This document shows positions 23,811-34,860 of a stretch of DNA of 64,000 bases, one piece after another. The translations under genes and the position numbers were made by a program. Within the stretch, counting starts at the first letter, position 1; each line of letters starts with the position of its first letter. The stretch comes from Vicia villosa (Eukaryota; Streptophyta; Magnoliopsida; Fabales; Fabaceae): positions 110,390,226 to 110,454,225 of the forward strand of contig NC_081184.1 in NCBI RefSeq assembly GCF_029867415.1. The letters are read 5' to 3'. Below the pieces are notes generated by a model that made no database searches, was not told where the DNA came from, and saw only the letters and a program-made list of their open reading frames with translations.

Positions 23811-24140
23811 TGACTTCTGATTTTTGCTTCCATAGGACAGCGTCAGAACTTTGAATTTCTTTAGATCCTCAGAACATTCATAGCTTCTGATTTCTGCTTC
23901 CATCGGACAGCTTCAGAACTTGAATTTCTTTGATCTTCAGGACATTCACAGCTTCTGATTTCTGCTTCCATTCGGACAGCTTCAGAACTTGAATTTCTTT
24001 GATCTTTAGAACATTCACAGCTTCTGACTTCTGCTTCCACTAGGACAGCTTTAGAACTTGAATTTCTTTGATCTTCAGAACATTCACAGCTTCTGACTTC
24101 TGCTTCCATTGGGGCAGCTTCAGAGCTTGAATTTCTTCTT
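23811..24140 (-). repeat. Minisatellite of about 69 bases, four to five units
   Basis: Each unit contains AGCTTCTGATTTCTGCTTCC, a GGACAGCTTCAGAACTTG block and a GATCTTCAGAACATTCA block. It lies between the env-like ORF and the 3' LTR. An apparent open frame across it (23861-24109) is a product of the repeat. Confidence 0.8.
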
Positions 24141-24849
24141 ACATCACTTCATGCTAGATTGTATCAGAACATTGTTGAATGTACCAGAGCATCATCAGAG
24201 CATCTCTACATCCTGAAATGTTACAGAACAAAACTAAACGACAAACGTCAGCATGAATGAGTCAGAACATAGAGTATGTTTCATAACACATAATATGTAT
24301 CAGAGCCATATGGTATGTGTCAGAACACATAAACATAATGTCTGAGATCATATTCTATCATCAGAGTGTCTGAACATTCTTCCTTCTTGCTTCTGATTCT
24401 GATTCTGAAGCTTCATAGCACTCAGCTTTCTTCATGAATCCAGGAGCTTGATTCTCTTAAAGAATTACTTTTAAAGAGGATCTTCAGTTCCTGCAACAAC
24501 ACAACTTAAAAGCATAGAACTTTGCAAGTTCTGTTAGTAAAGCAACTGATTAAATCAAATCATTTATCACCTATTTCTCCCCCTTTTTTGTCATATCATC
24601 AAAAACATAAAAGATTCAGATAAAAAACAAAAGAAACACACGGAAGAATAGGATGATTTTCATTGAAGTTCAAACAGACAAGTACAGAAGTACAAGAGTT
24701 ATGCAGAAAAAGCTTTTCATTGATTAAACCAACAGAATTACAAAAGAAGTATGCTGAATAAGCAGATGCAACAACCAAAGAAAACTACAAAGACCAAAGA
24801 CTAAGACCCTAGCCTAGACAAAATCTGCGCCAGTATGTCATGAATCTGG

Positions 24850-25800
24850 TCAGTGATCTTCTAGAAGGTCTTCATCCACAGCATATTCTGGCTCGGGCAA
24901 CACAGAAGCTCCAACTTCCAATGCCTGAAGAATAGCTGCAAGGTTTGTTGGAAGAATTGGACCAGCAACTTCTGCAGGATAAACCACTTCTGGAAAGACC
25001 ATGTGAGGAGCGCTTTCAGAAGGGTTCATTCTGAACTAATTGAACACCCATTGAAAATCTCCAGTCAGCACTGGAAACCTTGGTCTCCATACCACAATGT
25101 CTCTGCAGGGGTTTCCTTCTTCCATCTCATCTGCAAGTATCCTCTCTTCAAGAACTCTTCTGTTCCTGATTAGATGGTGATAGCTGCTTTCACCAACTTC
25201 CAAGAGAAGACCACGAGCACCAGGTGCTTCAGTCATGATCCTTCTCTGGACATCCGTAGCCCTAACCAGAAAATCCTGGAGAAAGGTGTCCCAGAGGTTG
25301 CAGGTAGCGTACTCATCCAGATGATTAAGGTGAGCAGCACCCAGAATCTCCAACCAGCTATTTACATCTGAGTGTAAAAGCTCTAGATAAGCATGAGTGG
25401 TAGGTGTAGGAGGTTTGACTGTGAATCTGGAGTCAGGAAACACAAAACTGTAGGGGTTAGGTGTTCTGGTGGGAAAAGGGTGTGAGAGCGGTGAGGAGAT
25501 ATCTGTGAGATGGGTAGAGGGAGAAAGGATATCAGATGGTAAAGATGGTGGTTCCAGAGAGGTGAAAGAAAAAGAAGAGGTGGTGCAGGTCTGTGAAGAG
25601 GGAGGTGATTCAGGGATACCTTCAAGGGGTTGATACACACGTCTAGAGTAGTTTCTGGACATCATAGCTTCAAAAGGATTCACCTTGAGAGGATCGTAGG
25701 TGATCCTTACCCTTTTTGGTTTGTTTTCAGGTTCATCAGATGCCATTCTCTTTTGTTTGCGGTCAGTTTCTTGATTTGGTGAGCTTGACGAAGGATTCAT
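24850..25800 (-). pseudogene. Sirevirus extra ORF in env-like position
   Basis: In SIRE1-type elements an ORF downstream of pol is called env-like; its function is unproven. Here 25800-24850 is one frame of 317 codons interrupted by a single TAG at 25038-25036. The N-terminus is basic (RKQKRMASDEPENKPKRVRI), followed by a Ser/Pro-rich stretch and a hydrophilic part with WLEILGAAHLNHLDEY. I see no signal peptide or transmembrane segment, which argues against a true envelope. A GA microsatellite lies just upstream (about 25852-25871), perhaps in the leader. Confidence 0.6.
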
Positions 25801-26279
25801 GGTGACTTTGCAGATAGTGAGAACCGCTAGGGTTTATGATATGAATGCAAAGAGAGAGAGAGAGAGAGAGATAGCAAAAAAAAGGAAACTGAATGCAAGA
25901 AAGAGAAATATAAGAGGGAAAAGAAGCGTTTGAAGAATATAAAAGAAAAAAAAATAAACTGAAATGATGAATAGCATTTAATGTTACGTGACACGAGGAG
26001 AGAGAAATTATGACAAATGAAGTGATAGAACAGTTACCTAGGAAAGGCGCCTCCTCAACTGCATGCATGCTTGTCCAAATAGGGTAGACACGTGTTACCA
26101 TCTGGAAAGCTAGATACAGCTGTATTTACTTTAAAAGATATTCTGAATCAACTTAGACAATGAAACGTTAGAAATAAACGAGTCACTACTTCTAATTTGA
26201 TTTAAGATCAGAACTTCTTATAAAACATTAATCCAATCTCATTTCAGAAGATAGCCATACATAAGATTTTCTTATCTTC

Positions 26280-29200
26280 TCATTCTGGGCATAAATCCAT
26301 ACTGATATTCTTCAGAATGAACTTAAACCTATCTTCAGCCAGAGGTTTTGTAAAGATATCAGCCCACTGATGGTCTGTATCCACAAAGTTTAAAGATAAA
26401 ACACCCTTCTGAACATAGTCCCTTATGAAATGATGTTTAATCTCAATGTGTTTAGCTTTTGAATGTAAGATATGATTCTTAGATAAACATATAGCAGAAG
26501 TATTATCACAGAAGATAGGAATGTTATTCTCAAATATTTGATAATCTTCTAACTGACTTTTCATCCAGAGCATTTGTGTGCTATAACCAGCAGCAGCAAC
26601 ATATTCTGCTTCTGTTGTTGAAAGAGCAATGGTTGCTTGCTTCTTGCTGTACCAGGAGATTAGGTGACTTCCAAGAAATTGACAACTTCCAGAAGTACTC
26701 TTCCTTTCAATTCTATCTCCAGCATAGTCAGCATCACAGAATCCTACTAAGTTGTATTCTTCAGATAATCTGTAGACTAAACCAACATTAGTAGTACCTT
26801 TCAAATACCTTAGAATTCTCTTAACAGCAGTTAAGTGAGATTCTCTAGGATCTGATTGGAATCTAGCACACAAACAAACACTGAACAGAATGTCAGGTCT
26901 AGAAGCAGTTAAATATAGAAGAGATCCAATCATACCTCTGTACAACTTCTGATCTACCTTCTTACTTACCTCATCCTTACCTAGTATGTATGTTGGATGC
27001 ATAGGAGTTTTGGCTTCTTTGCAGTCAGAAAGATTAAACTTCTTCAGAAGTTCTTTCACATACTTGGTTTGATGAACATACGTTCCTTCTGATGTTTGAT
27101 TGATTTGAATCCCAAGGAAATACTTGAGTGCACCCATCATGCTCATCTCAAACTCAGCCTGCATAGACTCAGCAAACTCCTTTCCAAGTATAGCATTAGA
27201 TGTTCCAAAGATAATATCATCAACATATATTTGACAAATTAAAATATCCTTTTTAAATGTTTTACAGAAGAGAGTAGTGTCCACTTTTCCTCTAGTGAAA
27301 CCATTTTCCAGAAGGAAAGAACTCAAACGTTCAAACCAAGCTCTAGGAGCTTGTTTCAATCCGTATAATGATTTCTTTAATTTAAAAACATGATTTGGAG
27401 ACATGGAGTCTTCAAAACCAGGAGGTTGATGGACATAAACTTCTTCATCTATGTAACCATTTAAGAAGGCACTCTTAACATCCATCTGATAAAGAGTGAT
27501 GTTGTGTTGAGTGGCAAAAGAAATTAATAGACGAATAGATTCTAACCTGGCCACTGGTGCAAAGGTTTCTGTATAGTCAATCCCTTCTTGCTGACTATAA
27601 CCCTGAGCCACCAGTCTGGCTTTGTTTCTTACCACTTCACCTTTCTCACTCAGCTTGTTTCTGAAAACCCATTTTGTTCCTATAATATTGAATCCTTTAG
27701 GTCTTGGAACAAGATCCCAAACATCATTCCTTGTAAACTGATTTAACTCTTCTTGCATGGCAATTATCCAGTCTGTATCTTCTAGAGCTTGATCAACAGA
27801 AGTTGGCTCGATCAGAGAAACCAGACCTAATTGACATTCAGTATTGTTCTTAAGGAATGCTCTTGTTCTGAAAGGATCATCTTTCTTTCCAATAATGACA
27901 TCTTCTGAGTGAGCAGATGTGAGTCTAGATGATCTTATGATAGTTGGTTCTTCAGAAATTCTCAGATTTTCCAAGGATGCAGCAACTTGATCTTCTGATT
28001 CTTTGCTGCTTTGGTTTTCATCTTCTGAAACTTTTCTTCTTGGTTCTTCAACTTCTGAGATATCAATATCAATATCTACAAAATTTTCAAACTGCTTTGG
28101 CTTTTCAAGACCAAGCTTATCATCAAACCTGATATTGATTGATTCTTCTACAACCAATGTTTCAGTATTGTATACTATGTAGCCTTTAGAGCGTTCAGAA
28201 TATCCAAGAAGGAAACACTTTTGTGCTTTAGAATCAAACTTACCAAGATGATCTTTAGTATTCAGAATAAAACATACACATCCAAAAGGATGGAAATATG
28301 AAATGTTGGGCTTTCTGTTCTTCCACAATTCATAAGGAGTCTTATTTAGAATAGGTCTGATAGAGATTCTATTCTGAATATAACACGTAGTTTTTATTGC
28401 TTCTGCCCAGAAATGCTTAGCCATATTGGTTTCATTGATCATGGTTCTGGCCATTTCTTGTAGAGTCCTATTCTTTCGCTCTACAACTCCATTTTGCTGT
28501 GGAGTTCTAGGACAAGAGAAATCATGGGCAATACCATTTTCTTTGAAGAACTCCTCAAAGAATCTGTTCTAAAATTCGCCACCATGATCACTTCTGACCT
28601 TTATGATTTTACACTCCTTCTCAGTTTGGGTCTGAGTGCAGAATTCAAAGAACACTGAATGAGACTCATCCTTGTGTTTTAAGAACTTTACCCATGTCCA
28701 GCGGCTATAATCATCAACGATGACTAATCCATATTTCTTCCCTCTGACAGATGCTGTTTTGACTGGGCCAAACAGATCAATGTGCAAGAGTTCTAACGGC
28801 CTTGAGGTAAAAACAACATTCTTAGACTTGAATGCAGGTCTGGAGAACTTGCCCTTCTGACATGCTTCACAAAGAGCATCTGATTTGTATTTCAGATTTG
28901 GGAGTCCTCTGACCAGATTTAGTTTGTTAATCTGAGAGATCTTTCTCAAACTAGCATGTCCTAATCTTCTGTGCCAGACCCATTGCTCCTTAGAAACAGA
29001 CATAAGACAAGTCACCTTCTGCTTCTCAAGATCAGAAAGATCAATCTTATAAATGTTGTTCTTTCTCTTGCCTGTAAATAGGATTGAGCCATCCTTCTGA
29101 CTTACAGCCTTGCAAGACTTTTGATTGAAGATTATATCATAACCATTGTCACTTAATTGACTTATGGACAATAAGTTATGCGTTAATCCTTCTACAAGAA

Positions 29201-29414
29201 GTACATTAGTTATGGAAGGAGAGTTACCAAGACTTATGGTTCCAGAGCCAATGATTTTGCCCTTCTGATCTCCTCCAAACTTGACTTCTCCACCTGGTTT
29301 AAGCACCAGGTCTTGGAATGTAGACCTTCTTCCCGTCATGTGTCGCGAGCACCCAGAGTCCAGGTACCATGACATTTTGCTTTTTGTCCTCTTTGCCGCC
29401 AAGGATATCTGCAA
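26280..29414 (-). pseudogene. Sirevirus pol: protease, integrase, reverse transcriptase, RNase H
   Basis: One frame from 29414 to 26280, broken only by TAG at 28571-28569. Order: protease WYLDSGCSRHMTG (about 29370), integrase HRRLGHASLRKISQ with a CEACQKGK knuckle, then LLHIDLFGPV and VIVDDYSRWTW. RT has YQMDVKSAFLNG and the intact YVDD of CQIYVDDIIFG (about 27230). RNase H has FCDADYAGDRIERKSTSG and STTEAEY. The product is cut from one polyprotein in this family. The catalytic residues I can see are intact, so the stop codon is the main defect. Confidence 0.85.
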
Positions 29415-31224
29415 CAGAAATTATCTTCTCCTTAGGTACCCACAATTTCTTGGGTCCTTTCTTGTTAGTTCTCCTCAAGTTCTGATTGAACTTGGGTTTA
29501 GCAAAATATTTAACAGGAGGAACAACATGATATTTTTTAGGTTTGTCAGCATGATATTTCTTAGGATGTGTCACATGCTTCTTGGTGTGAACAGTGTTAA
29601 ACTTTTGTGCATGTGAAGTAAGCCTAATATCATGAGCATGGCCATATTTGAACTGATCATACAATGGCTTGTATGTGATCTTCAGATCATCAACAGGTTC
29701 AAATTTATGTGAGGTATCACCCTCATAGCCAAAACCAAACCTTCTGTTTCCAGAAACACCATATATCATAGAAGCAAGATGACTTCTGCCAATACTTCTG
29801 GATAAGAACTTTCTGAAGCTCGAGTCATATTCTTTCAGAATATGATTCATGCTAGGAATGGATTTTTCTGTTTCAGAAGGAGATCCACTATCTTTGGATA
29901 GATTTAAAACTTTTTCCTTCAGTTCAGAATTTTCCAATTCCAGCTTCTTAGTTTCAAATTCAAACTGCTTTTTCAGCTTTTTGTATTTGATACTAAGATG
30001 AGCCTTGAGTTCCAGAAGTTCTATTAAACTGGAAACTAACTTTTCTCTAGATAGTTCAGAAAATACCTCTTCAGAATCTGATTCTGATGTAGATTCTGAT
30101 CCATCATCTTCTGTAGCCATCAGCGCGAAGTTGGCCTGCTCTGCTTCAGAGTCTGATTCTGATTCTGATTCAGAATCATCCCATGTTGCCATAAGACCTT
30201 TCTTCTTATGAAACTTCTTCTTGGGATTCTCCTTCTGAAGTTTTGGACACTCGTTCTTGTAATGTCCAGGCTCATTGCACTCATAGCAGACAGCCTTCTT
30301 CTTGTCAGATCTTCTGTCACCAGAAGATTCTCCTCGTTCAAATCTCTTTGAACTTCTGAAGCCTCTGAACTTCCTTTGCTTGCTCTTCCAGAGTTGGTTT
30401 ACCCTTCTGGAGATCATGGACAGTTCATCTTCTTCTTCAGATTCTGATTCTTCAGGATCTTCTTCTCTAGCCTGAAAAGCGTTAGTGCATTTTTTAACAT
30501 TAGATTTTAATGCAATAGACTTACCTTTCTTCTGAGGCTCGTTTGCATCCAGCTCTATTTCATGGCTCCTCAAGGCACTGATAAGCTCTTCCAACGAAAC
30601 TTCATTCAGATTCTTGGCAATCTTGAATGCAGTCACCATTGGACCCCATCTTCTGGGTAAGCTCCTGATGATCTTCTTTACATGATCAGCCTTGGTGTAG
30701 CCTTTATCCAGAACTCTCAATCCAGCAGTTAGAGTTTGAAATCTTGAGAACATCTTCTCAATATCTTCATCATCCTCCATCTTGAAGGCTTCATATTTCT
30801 GGATTAGAGCAAGAGCTTTAGTCTCCTTGACTTGAGCATTTCCCTCATGGGTCATTTTCAATGACTCATATATATCATGGGCAGTTTCCCTGTTAGATAT
30901 CTTCTCATACTCAGCATGAGAGATAGCATTCAGCAAAACAGTCCTACATTTATGATGATTCTTGAAAAGCTTCTTTTGATCATCATCCATTTCTTGCCTT
31001 GTAAGCCTTACGCCACTGGCTTTCACTGGATGTTTGTAACCATCCATCAGAAGATCCCATAATTCACCATCTAGACCAAGAAAGTAACTTTCCAGTTTAT
31101 CTTTCCAGTATTCAAAGTTTTCACCATCAAATACTGGTGGTCTAGTATGACCATTGTTACCATTGTACTGCTCAGCAGAGCCAGATGTAGATGCAGGTGG
31201 ATCTGTTGGAATTTCACCAGCCAT
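29299..31224 (-). CDS. Sirevirus gag
   Basis: 641 residues forming the retrotransposon capsid and nucleocapsid. UBN2-like capsid part at about residues 35-230 (FEYWKDKLESYFLGLDGELW). One CCHC knuckle reads CYECNEPGHYKNEC near residue 314. Long acidic Ser/Asp/Glu stretches follow (about 350-400), then a coiled-coil-like KLKKQFEFETKKLELENSEL. The end, WVLATHDGKKVYIPRPGA, overlaps the pol frame by about 115 bases in another frame. Such a gag terminus is seen in related legume elements, so a programmed shift or a separate pol start is possible, but a frameshift mutation cannot be excluded. The start is the first ATG after the primer-binding site. Confidence 0.85.
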   Translation of the reverse strand: MAGEIPTDPPASTSGSAEQYNGNNGHTRPPVFDGENFEYWKDKLESYFLGLDGELWDLLMDGYKHPVKASGVRLTRQEMDDDQKKLFKNHHKCRTVLLNAISHAEYEKISNRETAHDIYESLKMTHEGNAQVKETKALALIQKYEAFKMEDDEDIEKMFSRFQTLTAGLRVLDKGYTKADHVKKIIRSLPRRWGPMVTAFKIAKNLNEVSLEELISALRSHEIELDANEPQKKGKSIALKSNVKKCTNAFQAREEDPEESESEEEDELSMISRRVNQLWKSKQRKFRGFRSSKRFERGESSGDRRSDKKKAVCYECNEPGHYKNECPKLQKENPKKKFHKKKGLMATWDDSESESESDSEAEQANFALMATEDDGSESTSESDSEEVFSELSREKLVSSLIELLELKAHLSIKYKKLKKQFEFETKKLELENSELKEKVLNLSKDSGSPSETEKSIPSMNHILKEYDSSFRKFLSRSIGRSHLASMIYGVSGNRRFGFGYEGDTSHKFEPVDDLKITYKPLYDQFKYGHAHDIRLTSHAQKFNTVHTKKHVTHPKKYHADKPKKYHVVPPVKYFAKPKFNQNLRRTNKKGPKKLWVPKEKIISVADILGGKEDKKQNVMVPGLWVLATHDGKKVYIPRPGA

Positions 31225-31296
31225 CTTTTACTGAAGCGTTTTTCTCTTCCTGAATCTTTTCTAAACACGGTTAAGTGCTTGCACCTTAGAACCGGC

Positions 31297-31310
31297 GCTC
31301 TGATGCCAAT
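31297..31310 (-). other. Sirevirus primer-binding site
   Basis: Minus-strand TTGGCATCAGAGC, two bases after the 5' LTR. It is one base off TGGTATCAGAGC, the complement of initiator tRNA-Met. Confidence 0.8.
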
Positions 31311-32524
31311 TGAAGGATAGAAAAACACTTAGAAAGGGGGGTTTGAATAAGTGTAGTCTAAAAACTTGAACGATAAAAACAATTTGCACAGTTATTTTTA
31401 TCCTGGTTCGTTGTTAACTAAACTACTCCAGTCCACCCCCACGGAGTGATTTACCTCACCTGAGGATTTAATCCACTAATCGCAACAGATTACAATGGTT
31501 TTCCACTTAGCCCACGACTAAGTCTTCTAGAGTATCCTGATCACAACCTGATCACTCTAGGAACAAATGCTTAGACACAAGCTAAGACTTTCTTAGAGTA
31601 TCCTGACCACCACGTGATCACTCTAATTACAATTGCTTAGACACAAGCTAAGACTTCCTAGAGTATCCTGATCAACACTTGATCACTCTAGTTACATACA
31701 AATTAATGTAATCAATTCTAAGAGTATTACAAATGCTTCTGAAAAGCTATAATCACAACAGTGATATTTCTCTTAACGTTTAAGCTTAATCTCACTAATA
31801 TATTACAACAGCAATGTAGTGAGCTTTGATGAAGATGAAGTTTCTGAGCTTTGAGTTGAACAGCGTTTCAGCAAGTTTTTCAGAGTAAGTTCTTTCAGAA
31901 TTGTTAACCTTGCTTCTCATCAGAACTTCATATTTATAGGCACTTTGAGAAGATGACCGTTGGGAGCATTTAATGCTTTGCGTATTCCGTACAGCATTGC
32001 ATTTAATGTTTCACGCTTTTGTCAACTACCTCGAGCCTTGTTCACGCTGTGTCTACTGACGTTGCCTTTAATAGCTTCCAACGTTCCTTTTGTCAGTCAG
32101 CGTAGCCTGCCACCTGTACTTTCTTCTGATCTGATGTTTGTGTAAACAACGTTTGAATATCATCAGAGTCAAACAGCTTGGTGCATAGCATCTTCTTGTC
32201 TTCTGACCTTGAAGTGCTTCTGAGCGTGATACCATGAGAACTTCAGTGCTTCTGCTTCTGATCTCAAGTTCTTCTGATGCTTTCATAGACCCGTGTTCTG
32301 ATACTGCCTTGACCATCTTCTGATGTCTTGCCAGACCATGTTCTGATGTTGCATGCTGAACCTTCTGAGTCAAAGCTTCTGAGCGCTGATTTGTGCATAC
32401 TCTTTATATATTTCCTGAAAGGGAAATTGCAATGTATTAGAGTACCACAGTATCTCACACAAAATTCATATCCTTGTTATCATCAAAACTAAGAATATTG
32501 ATCAGAACAAATCTTGTTCTAACA
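31311..32524 (-). repeat. Sirevirus 5' LTR
   Basis: 1214 bases, about 99 percent identical by eye to the 3' LTR, with the same three palindromic modules. It carries the element promoter by position. Confidence 0.9.
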
Positions 32525-32987
32525 GTTGAGAGAGGTACTTTATGGATTGAAGAAAGCACCTGGCTTCCTACTATAGCTAGGTTTCAATAAAGGCTCATCT
32601 AAACATGGAGTGTATGCAAAATGGTCAAATAAACAGGACCAAGTCAGCCTATGTCTCTATGTGGATGATTTATTGGTGACGTATTCTAATGAGTTTGAAT
32701 TGGAAAAGTTCAAAGTCGGCATGAAGAATGAGTTCAAAATGTTAGACTTAGTAACTTCGATATACTTCGTAGGAATGGAGCTTGTGAATTAAAATATGGA
32801 GTTTTCTTGCATAAGAAGAAATTTGCAGTAGATATTTTGGAGCAGTTCATAATGAGTAATTTCAATCGTCTAGTTACACTAATGGAAATCAATATTAAAT
32901 TGTAGAAGGAATCATATGAATATTAAATGGTAGATAACACTTGTACAACTATATCATTGGCTCATTAAGATATCTTTGCAACATATA

Positions 32988-33055
<68 letters not shown>

Positions 33056-33600
33056 ATAGTGTATGATTAGTAAGCATGCTCATGGAGAAACCAAAGATAT
33101 GTCATTTGTTTGCATTCAAAAGAATCAGTCAAAAGAATCCTATCCAGAGATACATTAAAGGTACAAGAGATCACAGAATATTAATGCCACTTCAACGAAA
33201 CACCAAGATATAGGCCAAGGTTTGTGATTATTTTGACTTAGATTGGAGCGGTAATCAAGATGACAAGAAGATCATAACATGTTATTTGTTCATGATGGGA
33301 GCAACACCAATTTTCTGGGGTTCAAAGAAGCAATGAATTGCAACTTTTTCTGTCAAGCAATGTGGATTGAAATATTATTAGAGGAGTTGAATGTAAGTGA
33401 CACTATGAAGATTAAATTACTAGTGGATAATAACTCATCAGTTGATCTAGAAAATCATCCAATGAACTATGGTAGGATAAAATACATAGAAATAATGTAT
33501 CATTTTCTCTTGAATAAAATTAGTAGAGAAAGGTTGAAGATTTAATATTGCAACTAATCAATATTCTAACCAAACTCTTGAAGGAAAAAAAAAAGAAGGT
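32525..33600 (+). pseudogene. Copia copy 1: end of reverse transcriptase and RNase H
   Basis: After the GTTGA duplication the RT continues (LCLYVDDLLVTYSNEFELEK near 32650), so the YVDD motif is still readable here. Later pieces match RNase H and the C-terminus (MWIEILLEELNVSDTMKIK near 33360). Frameshifts, stops and a TA microsatellite interrupt it. Confidence 0.65.
32991..33052. repeat. (TA)n microsatellite
   Basis: About 31 TA units inside the decayed RT region of Copia copy 1. The equivalent stretch in copy 2 lacks it. Confidence 0.95.
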
Positions 33601-33649
33601 TAAAAGGCCTTAAAAAGTTAATTGGAATGGGGGAGTTGAGAACATTTTT

Positions 33650-33831
33650 ATGTTTAGGAAGCACAGTATGAGGAATCGTCAATAGATGCTTTTCAACTTT
33701 TTTCTTCTAAGGCTTGATTGTAAAGCATAAATGAGTAAAAATAGCTAATTTCCCCTTTTGTTGGGGTTAGTTGTAGTTGTCCTAGTACTTATGATTTGAT
33801 CTCGACCATAAAATTCTATGTAATTTTTCTT
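33650..33831 (+). repeat. 182-base direct repeat, first copy
   Basis: Nearly identical to 34855-35037, and related to 19865-20040 of the solo LTR. It is therefore a piece of the Tat/Ogre-like LTR. The two copies bracket about 1 kb containing captured exons. Confidence 0.8.
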
Positions 33832-33838
33832 CGAAAAG

Positions 33839-33972
33839 GTTGGTGGCGTGATCATTATGCATATAGACGATCTTCGAAAATTTGTGATGCTATGGCTGCA
33901 TAAAACTGCAGAGGTTCGAGCTGATAGAGCTCATTATGCAAGAAATATAACACAAGACATATATGAGTCCGG
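33839..33972 (+). pseudogene. Captured exon fragment like peptidyl serine alpha-galactosyltransferase
   Basis: The frame reads VIIMHIDDLRKFVMLWLHKT and then EVRADRAHYARNITQDIYES, ending at a GGTTGGT junction. This matches my memory of a conserved stretch in plant SERGT1-type enzymes, which add galactose to serine in extensins. Only this one exon piece is present, without start, splice partners or the rest of the enzyme, so it is a captured fragment. The identification should be confirmed by a protein search. Confidence 0.55.
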
Positions 33973-34689
33973 GTTGGTACTAAATTTCCCTTTTAATTTC
34001 GGTTTTTAGTTTGTATTTTCTGTTACAAATTTCTGCAGGCAACAATGTGAAATATGCAGAAGATCCTTGAACTGATATATGCTCCTTATACCTTCATGAA
34101 TTCTTATTTAGTGTTGTCCTCAAGTTGTTTTGATCCATTATATGATTATTTAAGCTTAGAGAGAATATTTCATGACAAGTTATCTACAAATTTGAGTGAA
34201 ATTGAAGCATAATTCTTAATGAGTTAAAATGGCAACATTAGATTCTTACTATAGGTAATACATAATTCATTTGAGTAAAAATGACAGCGTTTAATTATTG
34301 AAAATTTAAAGTATTACATACAATTATTTTCTTTTACTTTAAAGAAAAAAATTATTCTCGGGCAATCAAAGCCCAAAAGATGGAAAATTCAATCACGAGA
34401 TAGTCCAACCCAACTCCAAAAAAATAGTATATTTTTTTAATATTAATATATTTATAACTTTTCCATTTTAATTCAAATTTAGTCTTTTATTAATACCTTT
34501 TATTTTCTTCAATCCAAATCGCATGGATATCACACTAGTTTTTACAATAATCTATGGCTTATTAGTAAGATATGGACATCTAAACTGGATGATTTCAAGC
34601 AATTCTAATACCTTACTCTTACTAACTTTTCTAAAATCCGCATTTCCAGAATTGTCTTGCAGTGAAAATGGATATAAGGCCTAGTTTCC

Positions 34690-34860
34690 ATCAACTCCAG
34701 TGGTCCCTTGTCCAAAAAAGGTTTGAAAGGATTGTCTGACAAGTGTCTCTATGATTGTAATTACCAGCATCACCAGCATGTAGCTCAACTGCTAAAAGTT
34801 TTAATAGCCACACTCTCTGATGAAGGGAACTGATACGAAGCGGCTGGTTATTATTATGTT
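34690..34860 (-). pseudogene. Captured exon fragment of a large helical-repeat protein
   Basis: The minus-strand frame reads ISSLHQRVWLLKLLAVELHA and then NHRDTCQTILSNLF before a one-base frame change. It looks like an exon of a large nuclear-pore or ribosome-biogenesis protein, but I cannot decide which. It lies opposite in strand to the galactosyltransferase piece 0.8 kb away. Confidence 0.4.

Larger units (their letters stand above)
22341..32524 (-). mobile_element. Sirevirus (Copia) retrotransposon, nearly complete and young
   Basis: LTRs of 1216 and 1214 bases flank gag, pol and an extra ORF. The target duplication GTTGA is perfect (22336-22340 and 32525-32529). The Sirevirus lineage is indicated by multiplied polypurine tracts before the 3' LTR, a long gag, and an extra ORF after pol. 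By eye the LTRs differ at about a dozen positions, so the insertion is recent compared with its neighbours. The element is 10,184 bases. Confidence 0.9.
18235..33645 (+). mobile_element. Copia retrotransposon copy 1, decayed and split by two insertions
   Basis: The order is gag and protease (18235-19249), a solo LTR insertion (19250-20612), integrase and reverse transcriptase (20613-22340), a nested Sirevirus (22341-32524), then the rest of RT and RNase H (32525-33600). The 5' LTR and the start of gag are missing. Stops occur throughout. A second copy of the same element follows at 35595-38560 and carries an LTR fragment at the same internal site. Confidence 0.75.

Noticed and set aside
23861..24109. 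82-residue repetitive open frame
   Set aside because: Product of the 69-base minisatellite, with no start context or conserved domain.
34500..34560. CACACTAGTTTTT as a second Helitron 3' end
   Set aside because: No hairpin precedes CTAG, so the key feature is missing.
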